Position numbers and translations under genes: made by a program. The notes below the pieces were generated by a model. That model was given only the letters and a program-made list of their open reading frames with translations, made no database searches and was not told the DNA's origin. From SLRI01 sp036796215 (GTDB lineage: Bacteria; Pseudomonadota; Alphaproteobacteria; Geminicoccales; Geminicoccaceae), in assembly GCA_036796215.1 (NCBI GenBank), contig DAIRDJ010000115.1, positions 1 through 13,909 of the forward strand: a DNA stretch of 13,909 nt. Reading direction: 5' to 3'. This document shows, in pieces, positions 1 through 7,534 of the stretch (position 1 is the stretch's first letter; the number at the start of each line of letters is the position of its first letter).

Positions 1-77
1 TGGTCATTCTGTGGGCCGTTCTCTGGCTTTCCTGCACGAACGCCCGGCAGAGTGGCCACCAAGAATGAATTAACAGT
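1..77. other. Unassigned left edge
   Basis: No gene can be assigned here. Two plus-strand frames are open from the left edge and stop at 66-68 (tga) and 71-73 (taa), so this could be the last codons of an upstream gene, but the 20-odd residues are not recognisable. The stretch around 64-82 is noticeably AT-rich and holds a short palindrome, TTAAC-a-GTTAA, at 70-80. Confidence 0.3.
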
Positions 78-104
78 TAAAATCGCCGCATTTTTCACGG
101 CAAT
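78..104 (-). terminator. Probable Rho-independent terminator of the DUF2244 gene
   Basis: Read on the minus strand, a 7-bp stem (ATTGCCG paired with CGGCGAT, one G-T wobble) encloses a 9-nt A-rich loop and is followed directly by TTTTAA. It lies about 25 nt beyond the stop codon of the DUF2244 gene, where an intrinsic terminator is expected. The stem is short, so confidence is moderate. Confidence 0.55.
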
Positions 105-129
105 CGGCACATCCCGACCGGCTGATCGG

Positions 130-624
130 TCAGGATGCGAGGCTGCGGTAGCGGCCGAGGGCGGCCTCGAGTGCCTCGGCGACGTCGCTTTGCTCCTTCG
201 CGTTGAGAAAGCGGCCGATGGTCAGGGTGCGCCCGTGGGCGGAAAGACGCAGCACTGGCTCGCCGGGGCGGGCCTCCTCGAGGCGGATGCGCACCCAGTA
301 GGGCTCGAACCGCCATTGGCGCAGCGTGCGCTCGCCGCTTGTTGTCTTGATGTGCAGGCCCGAATCGTCCAGCCTGATGTGCTCGGCGTATCTGGCCGTG
401 CGGCGGGCCCAGATCAGGCAGACGGCCAAAAGGATGAGTTCGAGGCCGATGAAGCCGACGACCGGCCAGGCGCCTGCCAGGACAAAGCCGATGCTGACGC
501 CGATCGCCACGCCGAAGACAGCCGCCAGCAGCACCACGAGGCTCCTGGCGGGTGGTGGCTGGTTGGGATAGAGCACGGCTTCAAAGGCGGCCGGATCGTT
601 TGCTGCAGCGCTGCCGTCGGTCAT
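130..624 (-). CDS. DUF2244 domain integral membrane protein
   Basis: This 164-residue protein matches the DUF2244 family. After a short polar N-terminus it has two membrane segments (about residues 28-50 and 53-73), then a basic R-R-T-A-R segment and a soluble C-terminal half rich in short beta strands. Family members are about this size, lie in the inner membrane and have no established function. The start is the first ATG of the frame; the Shine-Dalgarno is weak (GACGGG adjacent, GAGGAA about 15 nt upstream). The gene is divergent from nth with only 45 nt between start codons, so both promoters must lie within or beside that gap. Pairing of DUF2244 with nth is, from memory, common in alphaproteobacteria. 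Confidence 0.8.
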   Translation of the reverse strand: MTDGSAAANDPAAFEAVLYPNQPPPARSLVVLLAAVFGVAIGVSIGFVLAGAWPVVGFIGLELILLAVCLIWARRTARYAEHIRLDDSGLHIKTTSGERTLRQWRFEPYWVRIRLEEARPGEPVLRLSAHGRTLTIGRFLNAKEQSDVAEALEAALGRYRSLAS

Positions 625-669
625 CCCGTCGCTCGCTTTTCCTCGGTTCGCTCCATCACAGGAAAGACT

Positions 670-1452
670 ATGGGTCAGACCTCGCCTCGCGCCAAGCCCG
701 TCGGCTCTGTTCCATCGGAGCCGCGAGCGCCGACGGCGCGCCCGGCCGCGCGCCGGGCGGCCTCGGCCTCTCGCTCGAAGCTGTCCAGGGCCGCCATTTC
801 GACAGTCTTCGAGCGCCTCGCCGCCGACCGTCCGGAACCGCGCACCGAGCTCGCCTACACCAACCCGTTCACCTTGATCGTGGCGGTGCTGCTCTCCGCC
901 CAGGCGACCGATGTGGGGGTCAACAAGGCGACCGCCCGGCTTTTCGCCATGGCCGACAGCCCGGCTGCGATGCTTGCCCTCGGCGAGGACCGGGTGCGCG
1001 ACGCCATTCGCACGATCGGGCTCTTTCGCAACAAGGCGAAGAACGTGATCCAGCTCTCACGCCTCCTGCTGGAGCAGCACGGTGGCGTGGTACCCGCCGA
1101 TCGGGACGCCCTCGAAGCGCTGCCGGGCGTCGGCCGCAAGACCGCCAATGTGGTCTTGAACGAGGCCTTCGGCGAGCCGACCATCGCCGTCGACACGCAT
1201 ATCTTTCGGGTGGCGAACCGCACCGGTCTCGCCCCGGGCAGGACCCCTGCCGAGGTCGAGGCGCTGCTCGAGCGGGTGGTGCCCAAGACCCGCAAGAAGG
1301 GGGCGCACCACTGGCTGATCCTGCACGGCCGCTATGTCTGCAAGGCGCGAAAGCCCGAGTGCTGGCGCTGTGTCATCGCCGATCTCTGTCGCTTCGAGCC
1401 GAAGACGCCGGCCCCTTCAGAGCGGATCGCAGCCGCCGACGAGGCCGGCTGA
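670..1452 (+). CDS. nth: Endonuclease III (DNA glycosylase/AP lyase)
   Basis: This is a base-excision repair enzyme that removes oxidised pyrimidines and cleaves the abasic site by beta-elimination. The 260-residue product has the family landmarks in order: LLSAQATD at 74-81, the helix-hairpin-helix LPGVGRKTA at 151-159 with catalytic Lys157, catalytic Asp175 in VDTHIFR, and a C-terminal [4Fe-4S] site with Cys224, 231, 234 and 240 in the C-x6-C-x2-C-x5-C spacing. The ATG at 670 is chosen because AGGA lies 6 nt upstream; the frame stays open further upstream but antisense to the DUF2244 gene. Relative to the 211-residue E. coli enzyme there is an extra basic Ala/Arg/Pro N-terminal tail of about 40 residues. 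The last 36 nt overlap the convergent sulfatase-family gene. Confidence 0.95.
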   Translation: MGQTSPRAKPVGSVPSEPRAPTARPAARRAASASRSKLSRAAISTVFERLAADRPEPRTELAYTNPFTLIVAVLLSAQATDVGVNKATARLFAMADSPAAMLALGEDRVRDAIRTIGLFRNKAKNVIQLSRLLLEQHGGVVPADRDALEALPGVGRKTANVVLNEAFGEPTIAVDTHIFRVANRTGLAPGRTPAEVEALLERVVPKTRKKGAHHWLILHGRYVCKARKPECWRCVIADLCRFEPKTPAPSERIAAADEAG

Positions 1453-2910
1453 AGTCAAGAGGCAGCCGGTCAGCCGCCGCTCGTTCTTCAGCATCCGGTG
1501 GCGCAGCAGGGCCGTGCTCTCCTCGAGCAGGATCGCGGGATCGGTGATGTCGGTGGCCTCGCCCGCGGCGTCGATCGCCCAGGCAACCACCGGCAGGCCC
1601 GCGAACTGGGCGAAGAGGCGGTCCCTGGAGCGGCGGACGAGGATCCCGCAGGCATCGTCCTCGAGCCCGAGTGCCGTGCGGTGCCAACCGGTCTCGAGGT
1701 CGCGAAAATCGTGCTCGAAGACCACGGCATCGCGCCAGTCGGCAGGGGGCTCGCCCAGCAGGAAGGGGTCGAGCGCGCGGCCGTCGCATTGCCGCGGGAC
1801 GGCGATGTCGAGGCTCCTGAGGATGGTGGGCACGAGGTCGACATGCTCGGTGAAGGCATCGACCATCCGCCCGGCCCGCACGTGGTTCGGGTGGCGGATC
1901 AGGAGCGGCACGTGGAACGCCTCGGGCCGGAAGCCCTGCTTGCCGATCTGCCAGCCGTCGCCCAGCATCTCGCCGTGATCGGCGGTGATCACGACGAGCG
2001 TGCGGTCGAGCTCGCCCGAGGCCGCGAGCGCCGTGAGCACCCGGCCGATCTGCCGGTCGAGCTCGGCCACGAGCCCGAGATACACCCCACGCAGCTCGGC
2101 CAGGACAGCGTCGCTGAGCGCTGCCGGTCGATCGAGGGTGCGGCCGAGCCAACCCTTGAAGGGCTGCGCCAGGAGCGCCTCGAGGTAGGGGTGACGGGCG
2201 GCCTCGGCGGCGAGCGTAGGCGCTCTGCGGGCTTTCGCGATTTCGGCTCGATCGATCAGGGCGTGGTAGGGGCTTGCTGCGACCCAGGGCGGGTGTGGCT
2301 TGATGTAGGAGAGATGCGCGAACCAGGGAGCCTTTGGCCGCGCTTCGAGGAATCCCAAAAAGCGGTCGGTCAGGAATGCCGTCTCGCTGTCCTCGGCGGC
2401 ATAGAGGGCCGGGTCGCCCAGGGGCGTGGCGTAGGCCTCCTCGATCGTCAGCCGGCCGTAGCCGCGGTTTGCGAGGTGCTCCAGCCAGGGCCCGCCGTCC
2501 TCGAGCAGGATGCAGCCCGGCTCGAAGCCCGGTGCGATCCCCTCGTAGGTCGAGAGGCGGGGATCATCGGGCGGGACGGTGCGGGGATCGATGCTGGTGT
2601 CGCTGTAGCCGAAGAGCACCGGCCGGTAGCCGTGGCGACGGACCAGCTGGGCCACGGTCTGGTGGCGGGCGTCGAGCGGCGTGCCGTTGCTGATCGAGCG
2701 GTTGTTGAAGCCGTAGGTGCCGGTCAAGAGGGCGGCGCGCGACGGGCCGCAGGGGGTGGCCTGGTTGTAGTGGTGGCGAAAGACGACCGCGTCGCGGGCG
2801 AAGTCGTCGAGTGCCGGGGTGCGAGCCGGCAGCCGGTGCGGCAGGTCGGCGCCGAGCACACCGAGGCAATCCGCGCGCCATTGATCGGCTGTGATGAGCA
2901 AGACGTTCAA
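1417..2910 (-). CDS. Sulfatase-superfamily hydrolase, phosphonate monoester hydrolase-like
   Basis: The 497-residue protein belongs to the alkaline phosphatase/type I sulfatase superfamily. N-terminal VLLITADQWRAD supplies metal ligand Asp9. PCGPSR holds Cys54, the residue converted to formylglycine in cysteine-type sulfatases. TADHGEMLGD supplies Asp311 and His312, followed by Lys324, and KPHPP gives His206. Spacing follows what I recall of Rhizobium phosphonate monoester hydrolase: Cys to Asn +21 (Asn75), to Tyr +48 (Tyr102), and Asp to Lys +13. The Thr expected at Cys+50 is Asp104. There is no signal peptide, so it should be cytoplasmic and would need a formylglycine-generating enzyme encoded elsewhere. 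The start is TTG at 2910; no in-frame ATG exists nearby and the conserved first strand begins at residue 2. It is divergent from the sugar-transporter operon. It could hydrolyse sulfate, phosphate or phosphonate esters; the natural substrate cannot be read from sequence. Confidence 0.85.
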   Translation of the reverse strand: MNVLLITADQWRADCLGVLGADLPHRLPARTPALDDFARDAVVFRHHYNQATPCGPSRAALLTGTYGFNNRSISNGTPLDARHQTVAQLVRRHGYRPVLFGYSDTSIDPRTVPPDDPRLSTYEGIAPGFEPGCILLEDGGPWLEHLANRGYGRLTIEEAYATPLGDPALYAAEDSETAFLTDRFLGFLEARPKAPWFAHLSYIKPHPPWVAASPYHALIDRAEIAKARRAPTLAAEAARHPYLEALLAQPFKGWLGRTLDRPAALSDAVLAELRGVYLGLVAELDRQIGRVLTALAASGELDRTLVVITADHGEMLGDGWQIGKQGFRPEAFHVPLLIRHPNHVRAGRMVDAFTEHVDLVPTILRSLDIAVPRQCDGRALDPFLLGEPPADWRDAVVFEHDFRDLETGWHRTALGLEDDACGILVRRSRDRLFAQFAGLPVVAWAIDAAGEATDITDPAILLEESTALLRHRMLKNERRLTGCLLTSAGLVGGCDPL

Positions 2911-3086
2911 GGGGGGGTTCCGCCGACAAGTGTTCAGCGCCGAGATGTTAGTTCGCTCGCGCGTTTCTGGCCAGGCAAAACGCCGAGCAAGACCATTCTG
3001 GGGCCCGCGACATTGGCGGGTGGATATTTCGTCGCGATGCGCTAGAACAGATGGAACGCATGAACAAACGGCAGGGAGAATCCTCG
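2911..3086. promoter_or_regulatory. Divergent control region of hydrolase and sugar transporter
   Basis: This 176-nt gap separates the divergent hydrolase and transporter genes, so both promoters should be here. No convincing sigma70 pair was found on either strand; TTGGCG near 3013 and the AT-rich GGATATTTC near 3022 are the best plus-strand fragments but are badly spaced. A C7 tract on the minus strand (2911-2917) abuts the TTG start of the hydrolase. The transporter side ends with a clear Shine-Dalgarno, AGGGAGA, at 3073-3079. Confidence 0.5.
2961..2983. promoter_or_regulatory. Operator-like inverted repeat
   Basis: The arms GCGTTT (2961-2966) and AAACGC (2978-2983) are perfectly inverted around a core containing the palindrome CTGGCCAG. 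It lies about 50 nt from the hydrolase start and 104 nt from the binding-protein start, where one regulator could control both directions. No regulator gene is adjacent, and the arms are only 6 bp, so this is a candidate only. Confidence 0.3.
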
Positions 3087-4358
3087 ATGCGTTTGCGTTC
3101 CCAAACCAGCATTCTGGCCATGGTCGTCGCCAGCTTCGTCACCGGCACGGCCGCGAGCGCCGCGGACCTCTCGATCGTCAGCGGTGCCGTCGGCCGCGAC
3201 ATCGACGAGTTGCGCAAGCATCTCGACATCTTCGAGGAGCGCACCGGCCATACCGTCAACATCGTGACGATGCCGGCCTCGACCACCGACCAGTTCGGCC
3301 AGTATCGCCTGTGGCTCTCGGCGGAGAACCCGGACATCGACGTCTATCGCGTCGACGTCATCTGGGCGCCGCAGCTGGCCAATCACTTCGTCGACCTCGC
3401 CGAGGCCGCGGCCGACATCGTTGGCGACCACTTCCCCGCGATCATCGAATCGCAGACCGTGGACGGCAGGCTCGTGGCCCTGCCGATGTTCACCGACGCC
3501 CCGGCGCTCTACTACCGCACCGATCTCCTCGAGAAGCACGGCGCCACGCCGCCCGCGACCTGGGTGGAGCTGACCGAGACCGCGCAGGCGGTGATGGATG
3601 CCGAGCGGGCCGAGGGCAATGACGGTATCTTCGGCTTGGTCTGGCAGGGCTCCGCCTATGAGGGTCTCACCTGCAACGCGCTCGAATGGATCAAGTCGAA
3701 CGGTGGCGGGCAGATCGTCGAGCCCGACGGCGAGATCTCGGTCAACAACGAGAACGCCGCCGAGATGCTCGATCTCGCCGCAACCTGGGTCGGCACCATC
3801 TCGCCCCCGGGCGTGCTCGGCTACAAGGAGGAGGAGGCCAGGGGCGTCTGGCAGCTCGGCAATGCCGTCTTCATGCGCAACTGGCCCTACGCCTACGCCT
3901 TGAGCAACGGCGACGATTCGGCGGTGCAGGGCAAGTTCGCGGTGGTGCCGCTGCCGACCGGGCCCTCGGGCGAGCAGAATGCCGCCACGCTCGGTGGCTG
4001 GAACCTCGCGGTCTCCAACTATTCGCAGAACCAGGCGGAGGCGATCGAGCTCGCCAAGTTCCTGGCCTCGGCCGAGATCCAGAAGGATCGGGCGATCGAG
4101 ACGACGCGTCTGCCGACCCTTCCGGCACTCTACGAGGATGCCGACGTGCTCGCCGCCCAGCCGGTGATCGGCGAGTGGCTGCCGATCTTCCAGGAGGCGG
4201 TGCCGCGGCCGTCGGCGCCCACCAAGGCCAACTACAACCAGGTCAGCCAGGAATTTTGGACGGCGGTGCACAACACGCTTTCGGGCAATGGTGACGGCGC
4301 GACCAACTTGGCCCAGCTCGAGCGCAACCTGATGCGGATCCGGCGCTCCGGCTGGTAG
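3087..4358 (+). CDS. thuE: Periplasmic sugar-binding protein of a ThuE-type ABC importer
   Basis: This is the extracellular solute-binding component (family 1) that delivers a sugar to the membrane complex. The 423-residue precursor starts with a Sec signal peptide (basic MRLR, hydrophobic 9-20, ASA-A cleavage near residue 25). The mature start ADLSIVSGAVGRDID and blocks such as RTGHTVNIVTMP, DQFGQYRLWL, DVIWAPQL, TDAPALYYRTDLL, NALEWI and VFMRNWPYAYAL closely resemble Sinorhizobium ThuE as remembered, which binds trehalose, maltose and sucrose. I choose the ATG at 3087 over ATGs at 3051 and 3060: it gives a normal signal peptide and has AGGGAGA 7 nt upstream. It is the first gene of the operon and is followed by a stable hairpin, typical where the binding protein is made in excess. 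Family is secure; substrate is inferred. Confidence 0.88.
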   Translation: MRLRSQTSILAMVVASFVTGTAASAADLSIVSGAVGRDIDELRKHLDIFEERTGHTVNIVTMPASTTDQFGQYRLWLSAENPDIDVYRVDVIWAPQLANHFVDLAEAAADIVGDHFPAIIESQTVDGRLVALPMFTDAPALYYRTDLLEKHGATPPATWVELTETAQAVMDAERAEGNDGIFGLVWQGSAYEGLTCNALEWIKSNGGGQIVEPDGEISVNNENAAEMLDLAATWVGTISPPGVLGYKEEEARGVWQLGNAVFMRNWPYAYALSNGDDSAVQGKFAVVPLPTGPSGEQNAATLGGWNLAVSNYSQNQAEAIELAKFLASAEIQKDRAIETTRLPTLPALYEDADVLAAQPVIGEWLPIFQEAVPRPSAPTKANYNQVSQEFWTAVHNTLSGNGDGATNLAQLERNLMRIRRSGW

Positions 4359-4368
4359 GCGACGTCAA

Positions 4369-4407
4369 GGCGGGCGCGCCGGCGGCAGGGGAGGCCGGCG
4401 CGTCGCC
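4369..4407 (+). other. Intercistronic hairpin after the binding-protein gene
   Basis: A GC-rich stem has 9 uninterrupted pairs (4375-4383 with 4394-4402) and continues past a small bulge with GGCG (4369-4372) pairing CGCC (4404-4407). The loop is 10 nt. It is not followed by a T-run, so it is not a standard terminator. Its position between binding-protein and permease genes suits a 3' mRNA stabiliser or partial attenuator, which is inference. Confidence 0.6.
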
Positions 4408-4476
4408 TTGGTCGACAAGAAACCGATGCGCGGGCTATCGACCCGCCGCGCACGAGATCAGGGACGACGCTGGATC

Positions 4477-5456
4477 ATGGCAACCGTGACCACGAGCCTG
4501 CCGCAGGCCGAGAGCCGGGGCGCAGCAAAAAAAACCCAACTGACCCGTGAGAAGATCAGGGCCGCCTGGGTTTTTCTCGCGCCGATGATCCTGGTACTCC
4601 TGGCGGTTGCCGCCTGGCCGTTGATCCGCACCATTTGGCTCGGCTTCACCGATGCCCGGTTGTCGGTGCCGGGTAGTGGCGAGTGGATCGGCTTCGAGAA
4701 CTATCTCTTTTGGCTCGATTACGGTGATGGCGAGGGCGAGTGGATCGGGCTACTGGCCGATCCGACCTGGTGGCGCGCGGTCTGGAACACCGTCTACTTC
4801 ACCGTCATCGCGGTCACGATCGAAACCCTGCTCGGCCTTATCGTTGCTCTGGTCCTCAACGCCGAGTTCGCCGGTCGTGGCTTCGTTCGGGCCGCCATTC
4901 TCGTGCCATGGGCGATCCCGACCATCGTCTCGGCCAAGATGTGGGACTGGATGCTGAATGACCAGTTCGGTATCCTCAACGATCTCTTCATGACCGTCGG
5001 GCTGATCTCGGCCCCGATCGCCTGGACCTCGTCGCCCGACACGGCGATGTGGGCGGTCATCATGGTCGATGTCTGGAAGACCACGCCGTTCATGGCGCTG
5101 CTCATTCTCGCCGGCATGCAGATGCTGCCGGGTGACGTCTACGAGGCCGCCAAGATCGACGGGGTGCATCCGGTCAAGGTGTTCTTCAAGATCACCCTGC
5201 CGTTGATCAGGCCCGCGATCATGGTTGCCGTCATCTTCCGCATGCTCGACAGTTTGCGCATCTTCGATCTGATCTATGTACTCACCCCCAACAACGTGCA
5301 GACCGTCACCATGTCGGTCTATGCGCGGCAGCATCTCTTCGACTTCGACAACTTCGCCTATGGCTCGGCAGCCTCGACCCTGCTCTTCCTGATCATCGCC
5401 GGCATCACCATCCTCTACATCTATGCTGGCCGGGTGAACCTGAGCGGAGACAAGTG

Positions 5457-5457
<1 letters not shown>
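4477..5457 (+). CDS. thuF: Sugar ABC transporter permease 1 (ThuF/MalF type)
   Basis: This is an inner-membrane channel subunit of the sugar importer. The 326-residue protein has six predicted hydrophobic segments (about 29-56, 103-128, 139-158, 190-213, 246-266 and 298-317). The cytoplasmic EAA loop at 223-242 reads EAAKIDG, then ITLPL, and docks on the ATPase. It lacks the large periplasmic insert of E. coli MalF, as is usual in this subfamily. The ATG at 4477 has AGGGAC 11 nt upstream; an in-frame upstream start at 4408 would fall on the hairpin arm. Codons 17-20 contain a run of eight A, unusual in this GC-rich gene. The stop overlaps the next start by one base (TGATG), which indicates translational coupling. 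Confidence 0.88.
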
Positions 5458-6296
<839 letters not shown>

Positions 6297-6316
6297 AGAT
6301 GAAGACGAGGACCAGG

Positions 6317-6386
6317 GCGGGGAGGATGATCCTCCCCGCACCCCACCAAAATTTCGGGGGGGCGCGGGGGAAATCACTTCCCCCGC
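6317..6386. repeat. Composite palindromic intergenic element (REP/BIME-like)
   Basis: Two perfect palindromes flank an AT-containing centre. The first is 6317-6339 (11-bp arms GCGGGGAGGAT around one base). The second is 6364-6386 (9-bp arms GCGGGGGAA around a 5-nt loop). Between them lies ACCAAAATTTCG followed by a G-run. The inner halves can also pair with each other: 6327-6344 with 6359-6376 gives 14 Watson-Crick pairs, one wobble and three mismatches over 18 positions. The element fills almost the whole gap between permease and ATPase genes. The architecture resembles dispersed intergenic palindromes; copy number cannot be judged from one window. Confidence 0.65.
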
Positions 6387-6413
6387 ATCCTTCTCTCTTC
6401 GAGTGAGGCAGAA

Positions 6414-7517
6414 ATGGCGAACATCAAGCTCGATCGGGTGAAGAAGTCGTTCGGCAAGGTCGACGTGATCAAGGGGGTCGACCTGGACATCAAGAGCCGC
6501 GAGTTCGTGGTCTTCGTCGGTCCCTCGGGCTGTGGCAAGTCGACTCTGCTCAGGCTGGTGGCCGGGCTCGAGGACATCACCTCGGGCACGCTGTCGATCG
6601 ACAACCAGGTGGTCAACGCGCTCTCGCCTTCCGACCGTGGCATCGCCATGGTCTTTCAGTCCTATGCGCTCTACCCGCACATGACCGTCTACGAGAACAT
6701 GGCCTTCGGCCTGAAGCTGGCGAAGACCGACCCGCGGTCGATCGAGGAGCGGGTCAAGGACGCGGCGCGCATCCTCCAGCTCGACCCGCTGCTCGACCGG
6801 TTGCCCAAGCAGCTCTCGGGCGGCCAGCGCCAGCGGGTCGCCATCGGCCGGGCGATCGTCCGGAAGCCCAAGGTCTTTCTCTTCGACGAGCCGCTCTCCA
6901 ACCTCGATGCCGCGCTCCGCGTGCAGATGCGGATCGAGATCGCCAAGCTGCATCACTCGCTCGACGCGACGATGATCTACGTCACCCACGACCAGGTGGA
7001 GGCGATGACGCTGGCCGACCGGATCGCCGTCTTGCGCGACGGCTACCTGATGCAGTTCGGCTCGCCCCTCGACCTCTACCACCACCCGGACAACAAGTTC
7101 GTCGGCGGCTTCATCGGCAGCCCCAAGATGAACTTCCTGCCTTGCGACCTGAAAGGCGTCGACAACGGTGCCGCGGTGGTCGAGACGGTCCGCAACACCG
7201 CCGTCCACACCACCTCGAACCCCAACAGTCACGGCACCGGCAGCGGCTATACGTTGGGCATCCGCCCCGAGGACCTGCTTGCCGGCGGTGGCCGGGCGGG
7301 TGATGCGGAGATCGAGGGCGAGGTGATCACCATCGAGCAGCTGGGCGCCGAAACCTATATCTACCTCGATCTCGGCCTCGAGGAGCCGCTCGTGGTCAAG
7401 GCCGAGGGCAATTTCAGCGCGCAGCCCGGCGCCCACATCCGGGTCGGCATCCCCGCCGGCGCCTGCTACGTCTTCGACGCCAAGGAGCAGGCCTTGCAGC
7501 GCCCGGCCTACAACTGA
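6414..7517 (+). CDS. thuK: Sugar ABC transporter ATP-binding protein (MalK/UgpC family)
   Basis: This cytoplasmic ATPase subunit powers the importer. The 367-residue protein carries Walker A GPSGCGKST (36-44), the Q-loop with Gln82 (FQSYALYPHMTVYENM), signature LSGGQ (134-138), Walker B VFLFDEP with Glu159, a D-loop SNLD, and the H-loop His192 (VTHD). The C-terminal regulatory part contains GIRPEDL at 282-288 and TOBE strands typical of the MalK/UgpC/ThuK group. Shine-Dalgarno GAGG lies 6 nt before the ATG. The ATPase is a close family member of both UgpC and ThuK, so the name follows the neighbouring permeases and binding protein. It is separated from them only by the palindromic element. 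Confidence 0.9.
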   Translation: MANIKLDRVKKSFGKVDVIKGVDLDIKSREFVVFVGPSGCGKSTLLRLVAGLEDITSGTLSIDNQVVNALSPSDRGIAMVFQSYALYPHMTVYENMAFGLKLAKTDPRSIEERVKDAARILQLDPLLDRLPKQLSGGQRQRVAIGRAIVRKPKVFLFDEPLSNLDAALRVQMRIEIAKLHHSLDATMIYVTHDQVEAMTLADRIAVLRDGYLMQFGSPLDLYHHPDNKFVGGFIGSPKMNFLPCDLKGVDNGAAVVETVRNTAVHTTSNPNSHGTGSGYTLGIRPEDLLAGGGRAGDAEIEGEVITIEQLGAETYIYLDLGLEEPLVVKAEGNFSAQPGAHIRVGIPAGACYVFDAKEQALQRPAYN

Positions 7518-7534
7518 GCAAGCGCCCGGGCGCC

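Noticed and set aside
52..669. N-terminal extension of nth to the upstream in-frame ATG
   Set aside because: It would add 206 unconserved residues antisense to the DUF2244 gene; the ATG at 670 has a good Shine-Dalgarno.
1498..3045. Plus-strand open frame of 515 codons over the hydrolase gene
   Set aside because: It is a mirror reading of the sulfatase-family gene, which has clear active-site motifs, and has no recognisable domain or ribosome binding site.
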